DNA from: Candidatus Firestoneibacteriota bacterium
Lineage (GTDB): Bacteria; Oederibacteriota; JAAXVQ01; JAUVAV01
Length of the DNA stretch: 15,154 nt
Direction: 5' to 3'
Assembly (NCBI GenBank): GCA_030635415.1
Contig: DAOVYW010000033.1
Coordinates: 1 to 15,154 of the forward strand
Every line of letters begins with the position of its first letter. The stretch's first letter is position 1. The notes under the pieces were generated by a model. The model was not told where the DNA came from and made no database searches. It was given only the letters and a program-made list of their open reading frames with translations. This document shows positions 1 through 7,393 of the stretch, in pieces. The position numbers and the translations under genes are program-made.

Positions 1-584
1 CCGCCTACCGGCACGTCATGGGAATTAGTCCTAAGGATGCCATGGGATTACTGAGTTTTGGAATTCTGTTGACGAAAATGGGACGATGGGAAGAAGCCGG
101 AGATTATCTTAAACAGGTTCTAAATATAAATCCCATGAACGGAGAAGCGCATGTTCAGTTGGGACAGATTTACGCTCAGTTGGGAAAACGGGAAGAAGCC
201 ATTATGGAGTATAAGCAGGTTTTGGAAATCAATCCGAATGATGCCAGTCTTCACAAAATGCTGGCTTTTATCTATGATCAGCAGAATGATATCGATCAGG
301 CTTTGCATGAGTATGAGCAAGCCTTGGGGCTGATATCCGATGTCAGCCTGCACCTGGGTTTGGCCAATCTTTTATACCGTGTTGCTGATTACGACCGGGC
401 CCTGGAGGAATTTCAAGCCGTGATCACGATGGAATCCCGCCATGCTGAGGCGTATCTGAAGATGGGAAATATTTATTACAAGCGGAAAGAAAACCAGCGG
501 GCTTTGCAGGCCTGGGAAACCTCTTTGGCCATGGATCCGAATAACGAAATATTGCGCAACAACATTAAATTCATAAAAGGATAA
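1..584 (+). CDS. TPR repeat protein, 5'-truncated by window edge
   Basis: The frame is open to the first bases of the window. The residues before the first Met (position 18) already look like the second helix of a TPR unit, so the true start lies upstream and the Met at 18 is internal. About five tetratricopeptide units follow, each with the usual alternation of small and aromatic residues and an 'xINPxxxxAH'-type turn. There is no signal peptide or membrane segment in the visible part, so it is probably cytoplasmic. TPR proteins are scaffolds for protein-protein contacts; no specific partner can be read from the sequence. The stop at 582-584 is only 6 bases before the CheW-like gene at 591, so the two are almost certainly co-transcribed. 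The role is inferred only as a scaffold linked to the chemosensory cluster. Confidence 0.85.
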   Translation, partial: AYRHVMGISPKDAMGLLSFGILLTKMGRWEEAGDYLKQVLNINPMNGEAHVQLGQIYAQLGKREEAIMEYKQVLEINPNDASLHKMLAFIYDQQNDIDQALHEYEQALGLISDVSLHLGLANLLYRVADYDRALEEFQAVITMESRHAEAYLKMGNIYYKRKENQRALQAWETSLAMDPNNEILRNNIKFIKG

Positions 585-590
585 GCGGTT

Positions 591-1232
591 ATGGCCTTTA
601 TCGAACGAAGACAGGAACGATCGCTGGGTGAATTGCTGCTGCAAAACGGACAGCTTAAAAAAAATGAACTGAGCCTGGCTTTGCAAGAGCAACAGCGCAG
701 CGCCGAACCGTTGGGGAAAATTTTGATTCGGATGGGTTATATCCGTGAGCAGGATGTGCTGCAGGCTTTGCAAGGGCTGCTGGTGATTATTTTCCATTTG
801 GGGGACGAGGAATTTGCGTTTGAGGCGCTTTTCGTGCGTGAAATCATCCGGTGGCGGGAAGTAAATAAATTACCGCGCATGCCACAATTTATTATGGGGA
901 TATTGCAACACCGCGAAACCATTATACCAATAGTGAATTTATCCCAACGGCTGGGTTTGCCGCCCCGGCCGGTAGACGAGAATACCCGAATTATCATCGT
1001 GGAATTCTCGTCCCAAATAGTCGGCCTGGTAGTCGATAGCGTGGAATCGGTGATGCAATTACCGATGGAGCAAATTGAAAGCAACCCGGGAATCCTGCAA
1101 CGGATAAATACCCGTTATATTTATGGGGTCGGTAAAACGGATAAGCGGTTGATTACTTTATTACAATTGTCCAATATCATGGAAGAGATAACCTGGGGGG
1201 GCGTTCCGGGAAAGGCGGCTGAGACGTCATGA
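591..1232 (+). CDS. CheW-domain protein with N-terminal MshEN/GspE-N-like domain
   Basis: 213 residues in two parts. Residues 11-63 hold two tandem copies of the pattern xLGxxLLxxGxLxxxxLxxxLxxQ (S11-Q34 and P40-L63). This matches the N-terminal domain of type II secretion/type IV pilus ATPases (GspE-N, MshEN), some of which bind c-di-GMP. The Arg that opens the known binding motif is Ser in copy 1 and Pro in copy 2, and the closing Gln is kept only in copy 1, so ligand binding is uncertain. Residues 62-198 are a CheW fold (FHLGDEEFAF, LPRMPQFIMG, GLVVDSVESV). The CheW signature GVINLRG is changed to GILQHRE, keeping the Arg. CheW couples receptors to CheA. The start ATG has AAAGGA about 9 bases upstream. 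The end overlaps the next gene by ATGA. The fold call is secure; the c-di-GMP role is inference. Confidence 0.85.
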   Translation: MAFIERRQERSLGELLLQNGQLKKNELSLALQEQQRSAEPLGKILIRMGYIREQDVLQALQGLLVIIFHLGDEEFAFEALFVREIIRWREVNKLPRMPQFIMGILQHRETIIPIVNLSQRLGLPPRPVDENTRIIIVEFSSQIVGLVVDSVESVMQLPMEQIESNPGILQRINTRYIYGVGKTDKRLITLLQLSNIMEEITWGGVPGKAAETS

Positions 1233-3430
1233 GCGAAGACGATGCCCGGAGCATGCGCGAATTTGAATATGGCATAGATCAAAATGATGCCTCCGCGCAT
1301 AATAATCTGGGGGTTTTTTACTACTCCAAGGGGATGTATGTTGAGGCGGTCAAGGAATTCAAGCGGGCGCTGGAAATTGATTATAACTTGACCCAGGCGA
1401 TGGAGAATCTACAGGCGGTGAATAAAAACACCGGTATTTACGACCGCGCCATTGGCGCCTACCAGCGGGCTGGCGAGATGTATCCGGAAGATGCGGATGC
1501 GCATTATAATCTTGGTAACGCTTTTAGGTATACCGGGCGTTACGAGCCGGCGATCGCGGAATATCTGAAAGCCATAGAGATTACGCCTTCCCATCTTTTT
1601 GCCATAAACGCCCTGGGGGTCGTATACAAAAGTATGGGAAAACTTGAAGCGGCCCTGGGGGTTTTGGAAGCAGCCATTAAAAAAGCGCCCCATTTTGCAG
1701 AACTGCATAATACTCTGGGGGAGGTTTTTTATAATAAGGGGCTTTACGATCAGGCTATAAAAGAATTTTCAACCGCGGTGGAAATTAACCCGGAATTCGC
1801 AGTGGCGCACTATAATCTTGGTTTTGCTTACGGAGATAAAGGGAAAAACAAGGAAGCGGAAAGGGAATTCGCGCGGGCAGTTGAAATCAATCCCGGTTAT
1901 TCGCAGTCCACGACTAATCTGGCGATTGATTACTATCGAACCGAGGAGGATTCGCTTTCTCCGGAGTCTTCCGTGGCGGCGGAAACCGATCCCGCCTCCG
2001 CTTACCGGGAAATGGGCAAGGCTTATTGGCTTAAGGGGTTGTTGAATGAAGCGCTCCAACAGTATGAGAAGGCGGTGGAGGTGCGTCCCCATGATGCCGA
2101 ACTGCTAAATAACCTGGGTGAAATTTATTTTGAGGCCCGAAAACTGCCGGAGGCGCTGGAGAAGTTCCAGCGGGCGCTGGCGGTTGATCCGAAATATGCC
2201 GAGGCTTATATCAATGCCGGAATTGTCTATCGTCATCAGGGGCTTTTTCACGAGGCGGAGGAACAGTTGCAAAAGGTTTTTCAAAACGATCCGGACAATG
2301 TTCGCGGTCATTATGAACTGGGCATTATCTATTACAAACACGGGAAAGGGGAAGCGGCAATTGCCGAGATTGAACGGGCGATTGACAAAAACCCCCATTA
2401 CGCTGATGCTCATTACCAACTGGGTATTTATTATTACGGCCATAATAATTTTGACGGAGCGGTGAATGAATTCCGCCGGGCGGTCGATCTCTCGCCGGTC
2501 TATGCTCAGGATAGTGAGGCTAATATCTATTTGGGACTGGCCTTGGCCGAAAAGGGCCGCTTTGAAGAAGCGGTGATTGAATACCAGAAAGCCCTGGCGC
2601 TTGATCCGGACAATGCCATAGCCCATAATTCCCTGGGAATGGCGTACAAAAGCGCGGGTAATTTTGAGGACGCCCAGGAAGAGTATCGTCGGGCGATTGC
2701 GCTTAATCCGCAGTATGCCAAGGCGTTTAACAATTTGGGGGTGGTTTACTATCAGAAAGGCATTTATGATAAATCCATTGAAGAGTTTCAGCGGGCGCTG
2801 GAGATCGAACCGGATTACGAAACCGCCCGGCATAATTTAGCGGCGGCCGCCAAAAAGAAGGAAATATTCAATGAGGCTATCGAGAAATTGCAGGCGGACA
2901 TTAAAGCCGATCCGGAAAATGCTGCGGCCCACTATGATTTGGCGAATGTATATCGGAATACCGATCGGTTTGAAGAAGCTATCCGGGAATACGGACGCGC
3001 CCTGGAGATTAATCCCCAATATGTGGAAGCCTGTACCAACCTGGGGCTGATTTATAAAAAAATCGCGAGACTGGACGAAGCGCTGGCGGCTTTGCTTCGA
3101 GCCGTGGCTTTGAATCCCCATTACCCTGACGCGCATTATTATCTCGGGGAGGTTTATTTCCAGAAGGGATGGCTGGATGAAGCCGAAGTGGCATACCGCC
3201 GGACCCTGGATTTGAATCCGAAACATATAGAAGTATATAACCGTTTGGCACGAATTTACAGCCGGCGTAATTGGTGGAATGAAGCCATAGCGGCTTGGGA
3301 ATCATTTATCAAGCTGGCGCCCAACACCGAAGCCGCCATGCGGGCGACGGAAAAATTGCGGAACGTCCAGGATTGGAGGGAGCAGTTTTGTTATGCGCCG
3401 GGAGCCCGGAAAGAACGTATTATCCGTTAA
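1229..3430 (+). CDS. Large TPR-array scaffold protein (about 19 repeats)
   Basis: 733 residues made almost wholly of tetratricopeptide repeats. I count about 19 units, recognisable from recurring AxAHYNLGxxY helix-A and EAIxEYxRALEINPxY helix-B patterns. A non-canonical stretch rich in Ser, Asp and Glu near residues 229-250 splits the array into roughly 6 plus 13 units. The last unit is followed by a capping helix and a short basic tail. No signal peptide, TM helix or enzymatic domain is seen, so a cytoplasmic superhelical scaffold is expected. Its start ATG overlaps the stop of the CheW-like gene (ATGA), pointing to translational coupling, and it has no strong ribosome binding site of its own. 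TPR proteins next to chemosensory genes sometimes serve pilus or assembly systems; the partner here cannot be determined. Confidence 0.85.
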   Translation: MSEDDARSMREFEYGIDQNDASAHNNLGVFYYSKGMYVEAVKEFKRALEIDYNLTQAMENLQAVNKNTGIYDRAIGAYQRAGEMYPEDADAHYNLGNAFRYTGRYEPAIAEYLKAIEITPSHLFAINALGVVYKSMGKLEAALGVLEAAIKKAPHFAELHNTLGEVFYNKGLYDQAIKEFSTAVEINPEFAVAHYNLGFAYGDKGKNKEAEREFARAVEINPGYSQSTTNLAIDYYRTEEDSLSPESSVAAETDPASAYREMGKAYWLKGLLNEALQQYEKAVEVRPHDAELLNNLGEIYFEARKLPEALEKFQRALAVDPKYAEAYINAGIVYRHQGLFHEAEEQLQKVFQNDPDNVRGHYELGIIYYKHGKGEAAIAEIERAIDKNPHYADAHYQLGIYYYGHNNFDGAVNEFRRAVDLSPVYAQDSEANIYLGLALAEKGRFEEAVIEYQKALALDPDNAIAHNSLGMAYKSAGNFEDAQEEYRRAIALNPQYAKAFNNLGVVYYQKGIYDKSIEEFQRALEIEPDYETARHNLAAAAKKKEIFNEAIEKLQADIKADPENAAAHYDLANVYRNTDRFEEAIREYGRALEINPQYVEACTNLGLIYKKIARLDEALAALLRAVALNPHYPDAHYYLGEVYFQKGWLDEAEVAYRRTLDLNPKHIEVYNRLARIYSRRNWWNEAIAAWESFIKLAPNTEAAMRATEKLRNVQDWREQFCYAPGARKERIIR

Positions 3431-3527
3431 TTAGTTCCTATCGCGGAAAGGAAAGTTGGGTTCAAAAGCCGGTATCCAGATTGATTTAGACAGTAATGAA
3501 GCAAGCGACTAACCCCGGGAGCAAGGC

Positions 3528-3866
3528 ATGAAGCTGATAAAGTGTATTATTCAAGAGGGAAAACTGGAGGCGGTTAAGCAGGCCTTGCTGGATGATGGGA
3601 TTCAAGGAATGACGGTTTATGATGTCAAGGGTTTCGGCATCCGTCGTTCGCAGTTAAAAAATGAAGGGGATCGAAATTACAGGGTTGAATTTCAGCCTCG
3701 AATTATGTTAGAAATAGTGTTGACGGATGAACAAATCCCGAAGACCATTCAACGACTGATGACTGCGGCGGGGACGGGACGGCTGGGGGACGGGAAAGTT
3801 TTTGTCTTGCCGGTGGAAGAGACGGTGCGTTTGCGTACGGGAGAGTCTGGAGAAGCGGCACTCTAG
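3528..3866 (+). CDS. P-II-family signal protein, altered 2-oxoglutarate site
   Basis: 112 residues, the exact length and register of E. coli GlnB/GlnK. The conserved GMTVYDVKGFG segment and the C-terminal signature TGRLGDGKVFVLPV followed by RLRTGE are present. Family residues for adenine-nucleotide contact (K90, R101, R103 in GlnB numbering) and the T-loop Tyr51 are kept. Two residues that bind Mg-ATP-2-oxoglutarate in canonical P-II, Gln39 and Lys58, are both Arg here, and the YRGAEY motif before Tyr51 is EGDRNY. P-II proteins are trimers that report nitrogen, carbon and energy state by binding partners. This one may sense ATP/ADP without 2-oxoglutarate (inference). It sits 97 bases after the TPR gene and 38 before cheY, with no amtB or glnA nearby, so a chemosensory partner is plausible. 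A GGGAGCAAGG ribosome binding site precedes the ATG. Confidence 0.92.
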   Translation: MKLIKCIIQEGKLEAVKQALLDDGIQGMTVYDVKGFGIRRSQLKNEGDRNYRVEFQPRIMLEIVLTDEQIPKTIQRLMTAAGTGRLGDGKVFVLPVEETVRLRTGESGEAAL

Positions 3867-3904
3867 CGGATAAAGGAATAAATTAGCAGGGAGGAGAATG
3901 GAAA

Positions 3905-4276
3905 GTGGCCAGCAAAATCTTAATCGTGGATGACGCGTCGTTTATGCGCATGATGTTGCGGAATATTTTAAGCAGTCATGGTTATGAGGTGGTGGGTGAG
4001 GCGGAAAACGGGCGACAAGCCGTTGAAATCTACCAAGAAGTTAAACCGGATATCGTCTTGATGGATTTAATCATGCCCGAGGTAGGCGGCATTGAAGGGG
4101 TGAAAAAAATTGTCGAAATAGATAAGCATGCCAAGATTATTATCTGCAGCGCCATGGGACAGCAAGCTCTGGTAGTGGAGGCCATGCAAGCCGGGGCGCG
4201 GGATTTTATTGTGAAACCTTTCCAACCTTCCAGCGTAATTGAAAACATTCAAAAAATCGAAAGGGAAGAGGAGTGA
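3905..4276 (+). CDS. cheY: CheY-like single-domain response regulator (first copy)
   Basis: 123 residues forming one receiver domain and nothing else. The acidic pair D9/D10, phospho-acceptor D54 (in LMDLIMPEVGG), switch Ser82 (CSAMGQQ) and Lys104 (FIVKPF) are all in place, so it should accept phosphate from a CheA. The start is a GTG at 3905, preceded by a strong AGGGAGGAG at 3888-3896. The nearby ATG at 3898 is out of frame and soon hits a stop. The sequence type (AMGQQ, AGARDFIVKPF) is that of Thermotoga/Bacillus CheY. By a hand alignment it is about 60 percent identical to the second CheY at 5938, so the two are probably duplicates. The cheC start follows after 4 bases; CheC enzymes dephosphorylate CheY-P, which fits the pairing. 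Confidence 0.95.
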   Translation: MASKILIVDDASFMRMMLRNILSSHGYEVVGEAENGRQAVEIYQEVKPDIVLMDLIMPEVGGIEGVKKIVEIDKHAKIIICSAMGQQALVVEAMQAGARDFIVKPFQPSSVIENIQKIEREEE

Positions 4277-4280
4277 AATA

Positions 4281-4919
4281 ATGAATTCCAGCCATTTGAA
4301 CGATTTCTACCGGGATGCTTTTCAGGAATTGGGGAATATCGGTTCCGGTAACGCCGCTACGGCGCTTTCCCAATTAGTCGGACGAACGATAGATATGTCC
4401 GTGCCTGAAGTTTTGCTCATACCCATAGAGCAGGTGCCCGACATCGTAGGCGATATGGAAAAAACCGTCGCGGGTATTTATCTGGAAGTATATGGCGATG
4501 TGCCCTCCAAGATTCTCGTGACTTTTCCGCATGAAAACCTGCTAAGCCTTACGGACCTAATGATGAACCAGCCGATTGGAACCGGTTCCATGCTGGATGA
4601 GATAAAGCTGTCCGCCTTGAAGGAACTGGGTACTATCTTATCCGGGGCTTACCTGAATGCCATGTCTAAATTCCTTGATCTGCGCATGATTCCTTCAGTG
4701 CCGGCTTTAGCAATTGACAGTTTTACTGCGGTTCTCAATACTATATTGGCGGAACTCTCCCAGGAGAACCAGTGCGCCTTACTGCTGCGGACGGAAATTA
4801 TGGAGACCGAGAACAAGATTTCCGGGAGTTTTTTCCTGATACCGGAAAAAGATGCACTGGAGACCATAATCAGTGCTATTCAAAAAGCGTCCGGGGTGGT
4901 TAACGTTGGAGAGAATTAA
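4281..4919 (+). CDS. cheC: CheC-type CheY-P phosphatase
   Basis: 212 residues from the ATG at 4281, chosen over an upstream in-frame start because AGAGGAGTG lies just before it and cheY ends at 4276. CheC proteins are pseudo-two-fold with two copies of [DS]xxxExxN-x22-P. Copy 1 is intact: D12, E16, N19, then P42 after 22 residues. Copy 2 has S111, E115 and the correctly spaced Pro, but Thr118 in place of the catalytic Asn. Only the first site therefore looks able to dephosphorylate CheY-P. CheC also binds CheD in characterised systems (B. subtilis, T. maritima), and cheD follows directly, overlapping by 14 bases. The overall length fits CheC rather than CheX or FliY, and no SpoA domain is present. 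Confidence 0.93.
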   Translation: MNSSHLNDFYRDAFQELGNIGSGNAATALSQLVGRTIDMSVPEVLLIPIEQVPDIVGDMEKTVAGIYLEVYGDVPSKILVTFPHENLLSLTDLMMNQPIGTGSMLDEIKLSALKELGTILSGAYLNAMSKFLDLRMIPSVPALAIDSFTAVLNTILAELSQENQCALLLRTEIMETENKISGSFFLIPEKDALETIISAIQKASGVVNVGEN

Positions 4920-5403
4920 GGTAGGCATGGCGGACTGGAAACTGGCGCAGAACCAGGATACCCTGGTTACTTTTGGTTTAGGATCATGTGTTGGTTTGGG
5001 TTTGTTGGATGAAAAGACCAAGAGCGCGGCTATGGCGCATATCATGCTTCCGGATTCCAAACAATTGCGGTTTCGTCAAGAGACCAGTCCCGCCAAATTT
5101 GCGGATACCGCGATAATGATTATGCTTAAAACTTTTGAAAAAATGGGTATTTCCAAGCAGCGACTCAAGGCTAAAATAGTCGGTGGCGCTAACATGTTTA
5201 TAATTGCGAGGAGTACTGCCACGAGGGGAAATTTTAATGTGGGCCAACGCAACGTGGCAGCCGTTAAGGAGCAACTGGAGCAGACCGGAATTCCTTTGGT
5301 GGGAGAAGATACCGGTGGGAGCGTGGGGCGCTCAGTAGAGTTTTTTGCGAAGAATGGCATTATGCGCGTCCGAACCGCATTGGCCGGGGAGCGGGACATA
5401 TAA
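4906..5403 (+). CDS. cheD: CheD chemoreceptor glutamine deamidase
   Basis: 165 residues from a TTG at 4906. This start is preferred because GGGGTGG (4893-4899) sits at proper spacing and it restores the conserved first strand (ERIKVGMADWKLA). An in-frame GTG at 4873 would reach deep into cheC, and the ATG at 4927 lacks a well-spaced binding site. CheD hydrolyses Gln side chains on receptor signalling helices, priming them for methylation, and is controlled by CheC. The catalytic triad is visible: Thr22 and Cys28 (TFGLGSC) and His45 (MAHIMLP), one residue offset from T. maritima T21/C27/H44. KIVGGANMF and the GRNV-like GQRNV motif are also typical. Its presence implies methyl-accepting receptors elsewhere in the genome, as none is in this window. 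Confidence 0.95.
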   Translation: MERIKVGMADWKLAQNQDTLVTFGLGSCVGLGLLDEKTKSAAMAHIMLPDSKQLRFRQETSPAKFADTAIMIMLKTFEKMGISKQRLKAKIVGGANMFIIARSTATRGNFNVGQRNVAAVKEQLEQTGIPLVGEDTGGSVGRSVEFFAKNGIMRVRTALAGERDI

Positions 5404-5404
5404 T

Positions 5405-5938
5405 ATGTATTCCAACCAAAAAATGAACAATGAGATGAAGTTTGTGGTTTTTCGGCTGGGCGATGAAGAATTTGGGGCGCCCATTCAGCAGGTATATGAA
5501 ATATTGCGCATGGTGGAAATTACCCGGGTGCCGCGCGCCCCGCATTTTATTGTAGGCGTTATTAACCTGCGGGGAAAAGTAATTCCGGTTCTGGATTTGC
5601 GGCAGCGCTTCGCGTTCCCCCAGGACACGCCGGCTGAAAAGCAACGTATTATGGAAGTGGAAATAGAGAACTATGTTTTGGGCATGATAGTGGATTCGGT
5701 TACTGAAGTTGTCAGTGTGCCGGTTAATGTCATTGAACCTCCTCCGCCCATTATAGCCGACATTGGGGGGGAATATCTGGATGGAATCGCGAAATTTCAT
5801 GACCGTATCATTATATTATTGAATTTTGATAAGGTTCTTTCCCAGCAGGAAACGAAGCAAATTGACCAGGTACCTATTAAAAGCTTGACCGGTGGGGAAC
5901 CGGAAGGGCCTAGCAATCAAAACCAGGAGGAAGATTAA
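5405..5938 (+). CDS. cheW: CheW coupling protein
   Basis: 177 residues, start ATG at 5405 just after the cheD stop, with GGGGAGCGGG at 5386-5395. An in-frame upstream start at 5345 lies inside cheD and is not needed. The whole CheW fold is present: FVVFRLGDEEFGAPI, the signature GVINLRG at 51-57, PVLDL, and GMIVDSVTEVVSVP. A polar, disordered-looking tail of about 25 residues rich in Gln, Glu and Gly ends the protein. CheW links receptor tips to the CheA P5 domain in the signalling array. Unlike the CheW-like protein at 591, this one has no extra N-terminal domain and an intact signature, so it is the likely conventional coupler. Its stop overlaps the next start by one base (TAATG). Confidence 0.95.
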   Translation: MYSNQKMNNEMKFVVFRLGDEEFGAPIQQVYEILRMVEITRVPRAPHFIVGVINLRGKVIPVLDLRQRFAFPQDTPAEKQRIMEVEIENYVLGMIVDSVTEVVSVPVNVIEPPPPIIADIGGEYLDGIAKFHDRIIILLNFDKVLSQQETKQIDQVPIKSLTGGEPEGPSNQNQEED

Positions 5939-6303
5939 TGCCAGCTAAAATCCTCATTTCCGATGACGCCGCTTTCATGCGGGTGATGATTAGGGGGATC
6001 CTTACCAAACAAAATTATGAAATTGTTGGCGAGGCCAGGGACGGGCGCGAGGCGGTCGAAATGTATAAGCAGTTGCGGCCGGATTTGACCACTATGGATA
6101 TCATTATGCCCGAAGTTAACGGCATTGAGGCGGTGAAAGAGATTATCGAATTTGATAACCAGGCGGCAATTATCATGTGCAGCGCGATGGGTCAGCAGGC
6201 CATGGTAATAGAAGCCATTGCGGCCGGAGCCAAGGATTTTGTAATCAAACCTTTCCAGCCTCCGCGGGTTATTGAAGCGGTCGAACGGGCTTTGGCGAAG
6301 TGA
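5938..6303 (+). CDS. cheY: CheY-like single-domain response regulator (second copy)
   Basis: 121 residues, one receiver domain. D9/D10, phospho-acceptor D54 (TTMDIIMPEVNG), Ser82 and Lys104 are all kept, in the same register as the first copy at 3905. AGGAGGAAG precedes the ATG, which shares one base with the cheW stop. Most differences from the first copy are on the alpha2/alpha3 side and the C-terminal helix, where partners are selected, so the two may serve different outputs, or one may act as a phosphate sink (inference). No output domain is attached. The gene is followed after 19 bases by cheB. Confidence 0.95.
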   Translation: MPAKILISDDAAFMRVMIRGILTKQNYEIVGEARDGREAVEMYKQLRPDLTTMDIIMPEVNGIEAVKEIIEFDNQAAIIMCSAMGQQAMVIEAIAAGAKDFVIKPFQPPRVIEAVERALAK

Positions 6304-6322
6304 ATCCCGCCGGATAATATTC

Positions 6323-7393
6323 ATGGAAACCCGGAAGATATTAAAAGTTTTGGTGGCTGACGACTCCGCTTTCATGCGGAAGACCATTAGCGCCATCCTG
6401 AATAAAGCGGATGACATGGAAGTAGTGGCCACGGCCCGTGACGGTCTGGATGCATTACAGAAAATAACGGATTATAAACCCGACGTGATCACCCTGGATA
6501 TTGAAATGCCGAGGTTGGCCGGGCTGGAAACCCTGGGATATATCATGAGCGAGTGTCCCACCCCGGTGGTTATACTCTCGGCCTATACCGAAAGCGGCGG
6601 GGAGACTACGATGAAGGCCCTGGAATATGGGGCGGTTGATTTTATTTCCAAACCCTCGGGGCCTATCAGCCTAGACATGGATGAGGTGGCGGACAGCCTC
6701 GTGACCAAGGTGCGCATGGCATCCCAGGTCGAGGTTTCCCGGCTTAAATTTCTGGAATTCGAAAAATTCAAAAAAAGCATACCGGAATTCAAAGCTTTAA
6801 CGGCCGGCCAACAGATCGTAGTGATTGCCAGTTCCACGGGCGGGCCGCGGGCCCTATATGAAGTTATTCCCGGGCTTCCGGCGGATTTTCCAGCCGCGGT
6901 GCTGGTGGTTCAGCACATGTCTCCCGGATTTACTCATTTGCTGGCCGAGCGCCTGGACCAGATCAGCGAGTTGCGGGTAAAGGAGGCGGAAGAGGGAGAC
7001 GTTATATTGGCCGGCCAGGTTTATTTGGCTCCAAGCAGATATCATATGATAGCCGTCAACGAGAGCGGGCGGAAAATTATCCGGCTGCACCGGGGACCAG
7101 CACGCCACAACGTGCGTCCGTCCGCGGATGTAACCATGGAATCCGTGGCTGAACTTTACGGTTGCAATACACTGGCCGTAGTATTAACCGGCATGGGGCG
7201 GGATGGAGCCCAAGGCGCGGTCAGGGTAAAGGAAAAGGGCGGGCAGAGCATAGCCCAGAATGAAGCGACCAGCGTGGTTTTCGGTATGCCGCGAGCCGTG
7301 CAGGAGGCAGGGGCGGCGGATGGGATTTATCCCATCAACGAGATCAGAAAGCAAATTATTCGCCGGATGCGGATGGTTAAGTTGGGACCGTAG
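6323..7393 (+). CDS. cheB: CheB protein-glutamate methylesterase
   Basis: 356 residues from the ATG at 6323. The longer in-frame reading begins inside cheY and adds a non-conserved tail. The N-terminal receiver domain has D13/D14, phospho-acceptor D59 and K110. A linker of about 35 residues leads to the methylesterase domain with the catalytic triad S171 (ASSTGGP), H198 (VVQHMSPGFT) and D294 (GMGRDGAQG). CheB removes methyl groups from receptor glutamates and can deamidate glutamines; phosphorylation at D59 relieves inhibition by the receiver domain. Together with CheD and CheC it forms a full adaptation set, though cheR, the methyltransferase that opposes it, is absent here. The ribosome binding site is weak, so coupling to the preceding cheY is likely. 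Confidence 0.96.
   Translation: METRKILKVLVADDSAFMRKTISAILNKADDMEVVATARDGLDALQKITDYKPDVITLDIEMPRLAGLETLGYIMSECPTPVVILSAYTESGGETTMKALEYGAVDFISKPSGPISLDMDEVADSLVTKVRMASQVEVSRLKFLEFEKFKKSIPEFKALTAGQQIVVIASSTGGPRALYEVIPGLPADFPAAVLVVQHMSPGFTHLLAERLDQISELRVKEAEEGDVILAGQVYLAPSRYHMIAVNESGRKIIRLHRGPARHNVRPSADVTMESVAELYGCNTLAVVLTGMGRDGAQGAVRVKEKGGQSIAQNEATSVVFGMPRAVQEAGAADGIYPINEIRKQIIRRMRMVKLGP

Noticed and set aside
2105..2833. A 242-codon open frame on the minus strand inside the large TPR gene
   Set aside because: It mirrors the repetitive TPR coding frame, has no ribosome binding site, matches no domain, and the + strand protein is unmistakable.
3295..3489. A 64-codon + strand frame spanning the end of the large TPR gene
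   Set aside because: It lies out of frame with the TPR gene over most of its length and has no recognisable domain or binding site.
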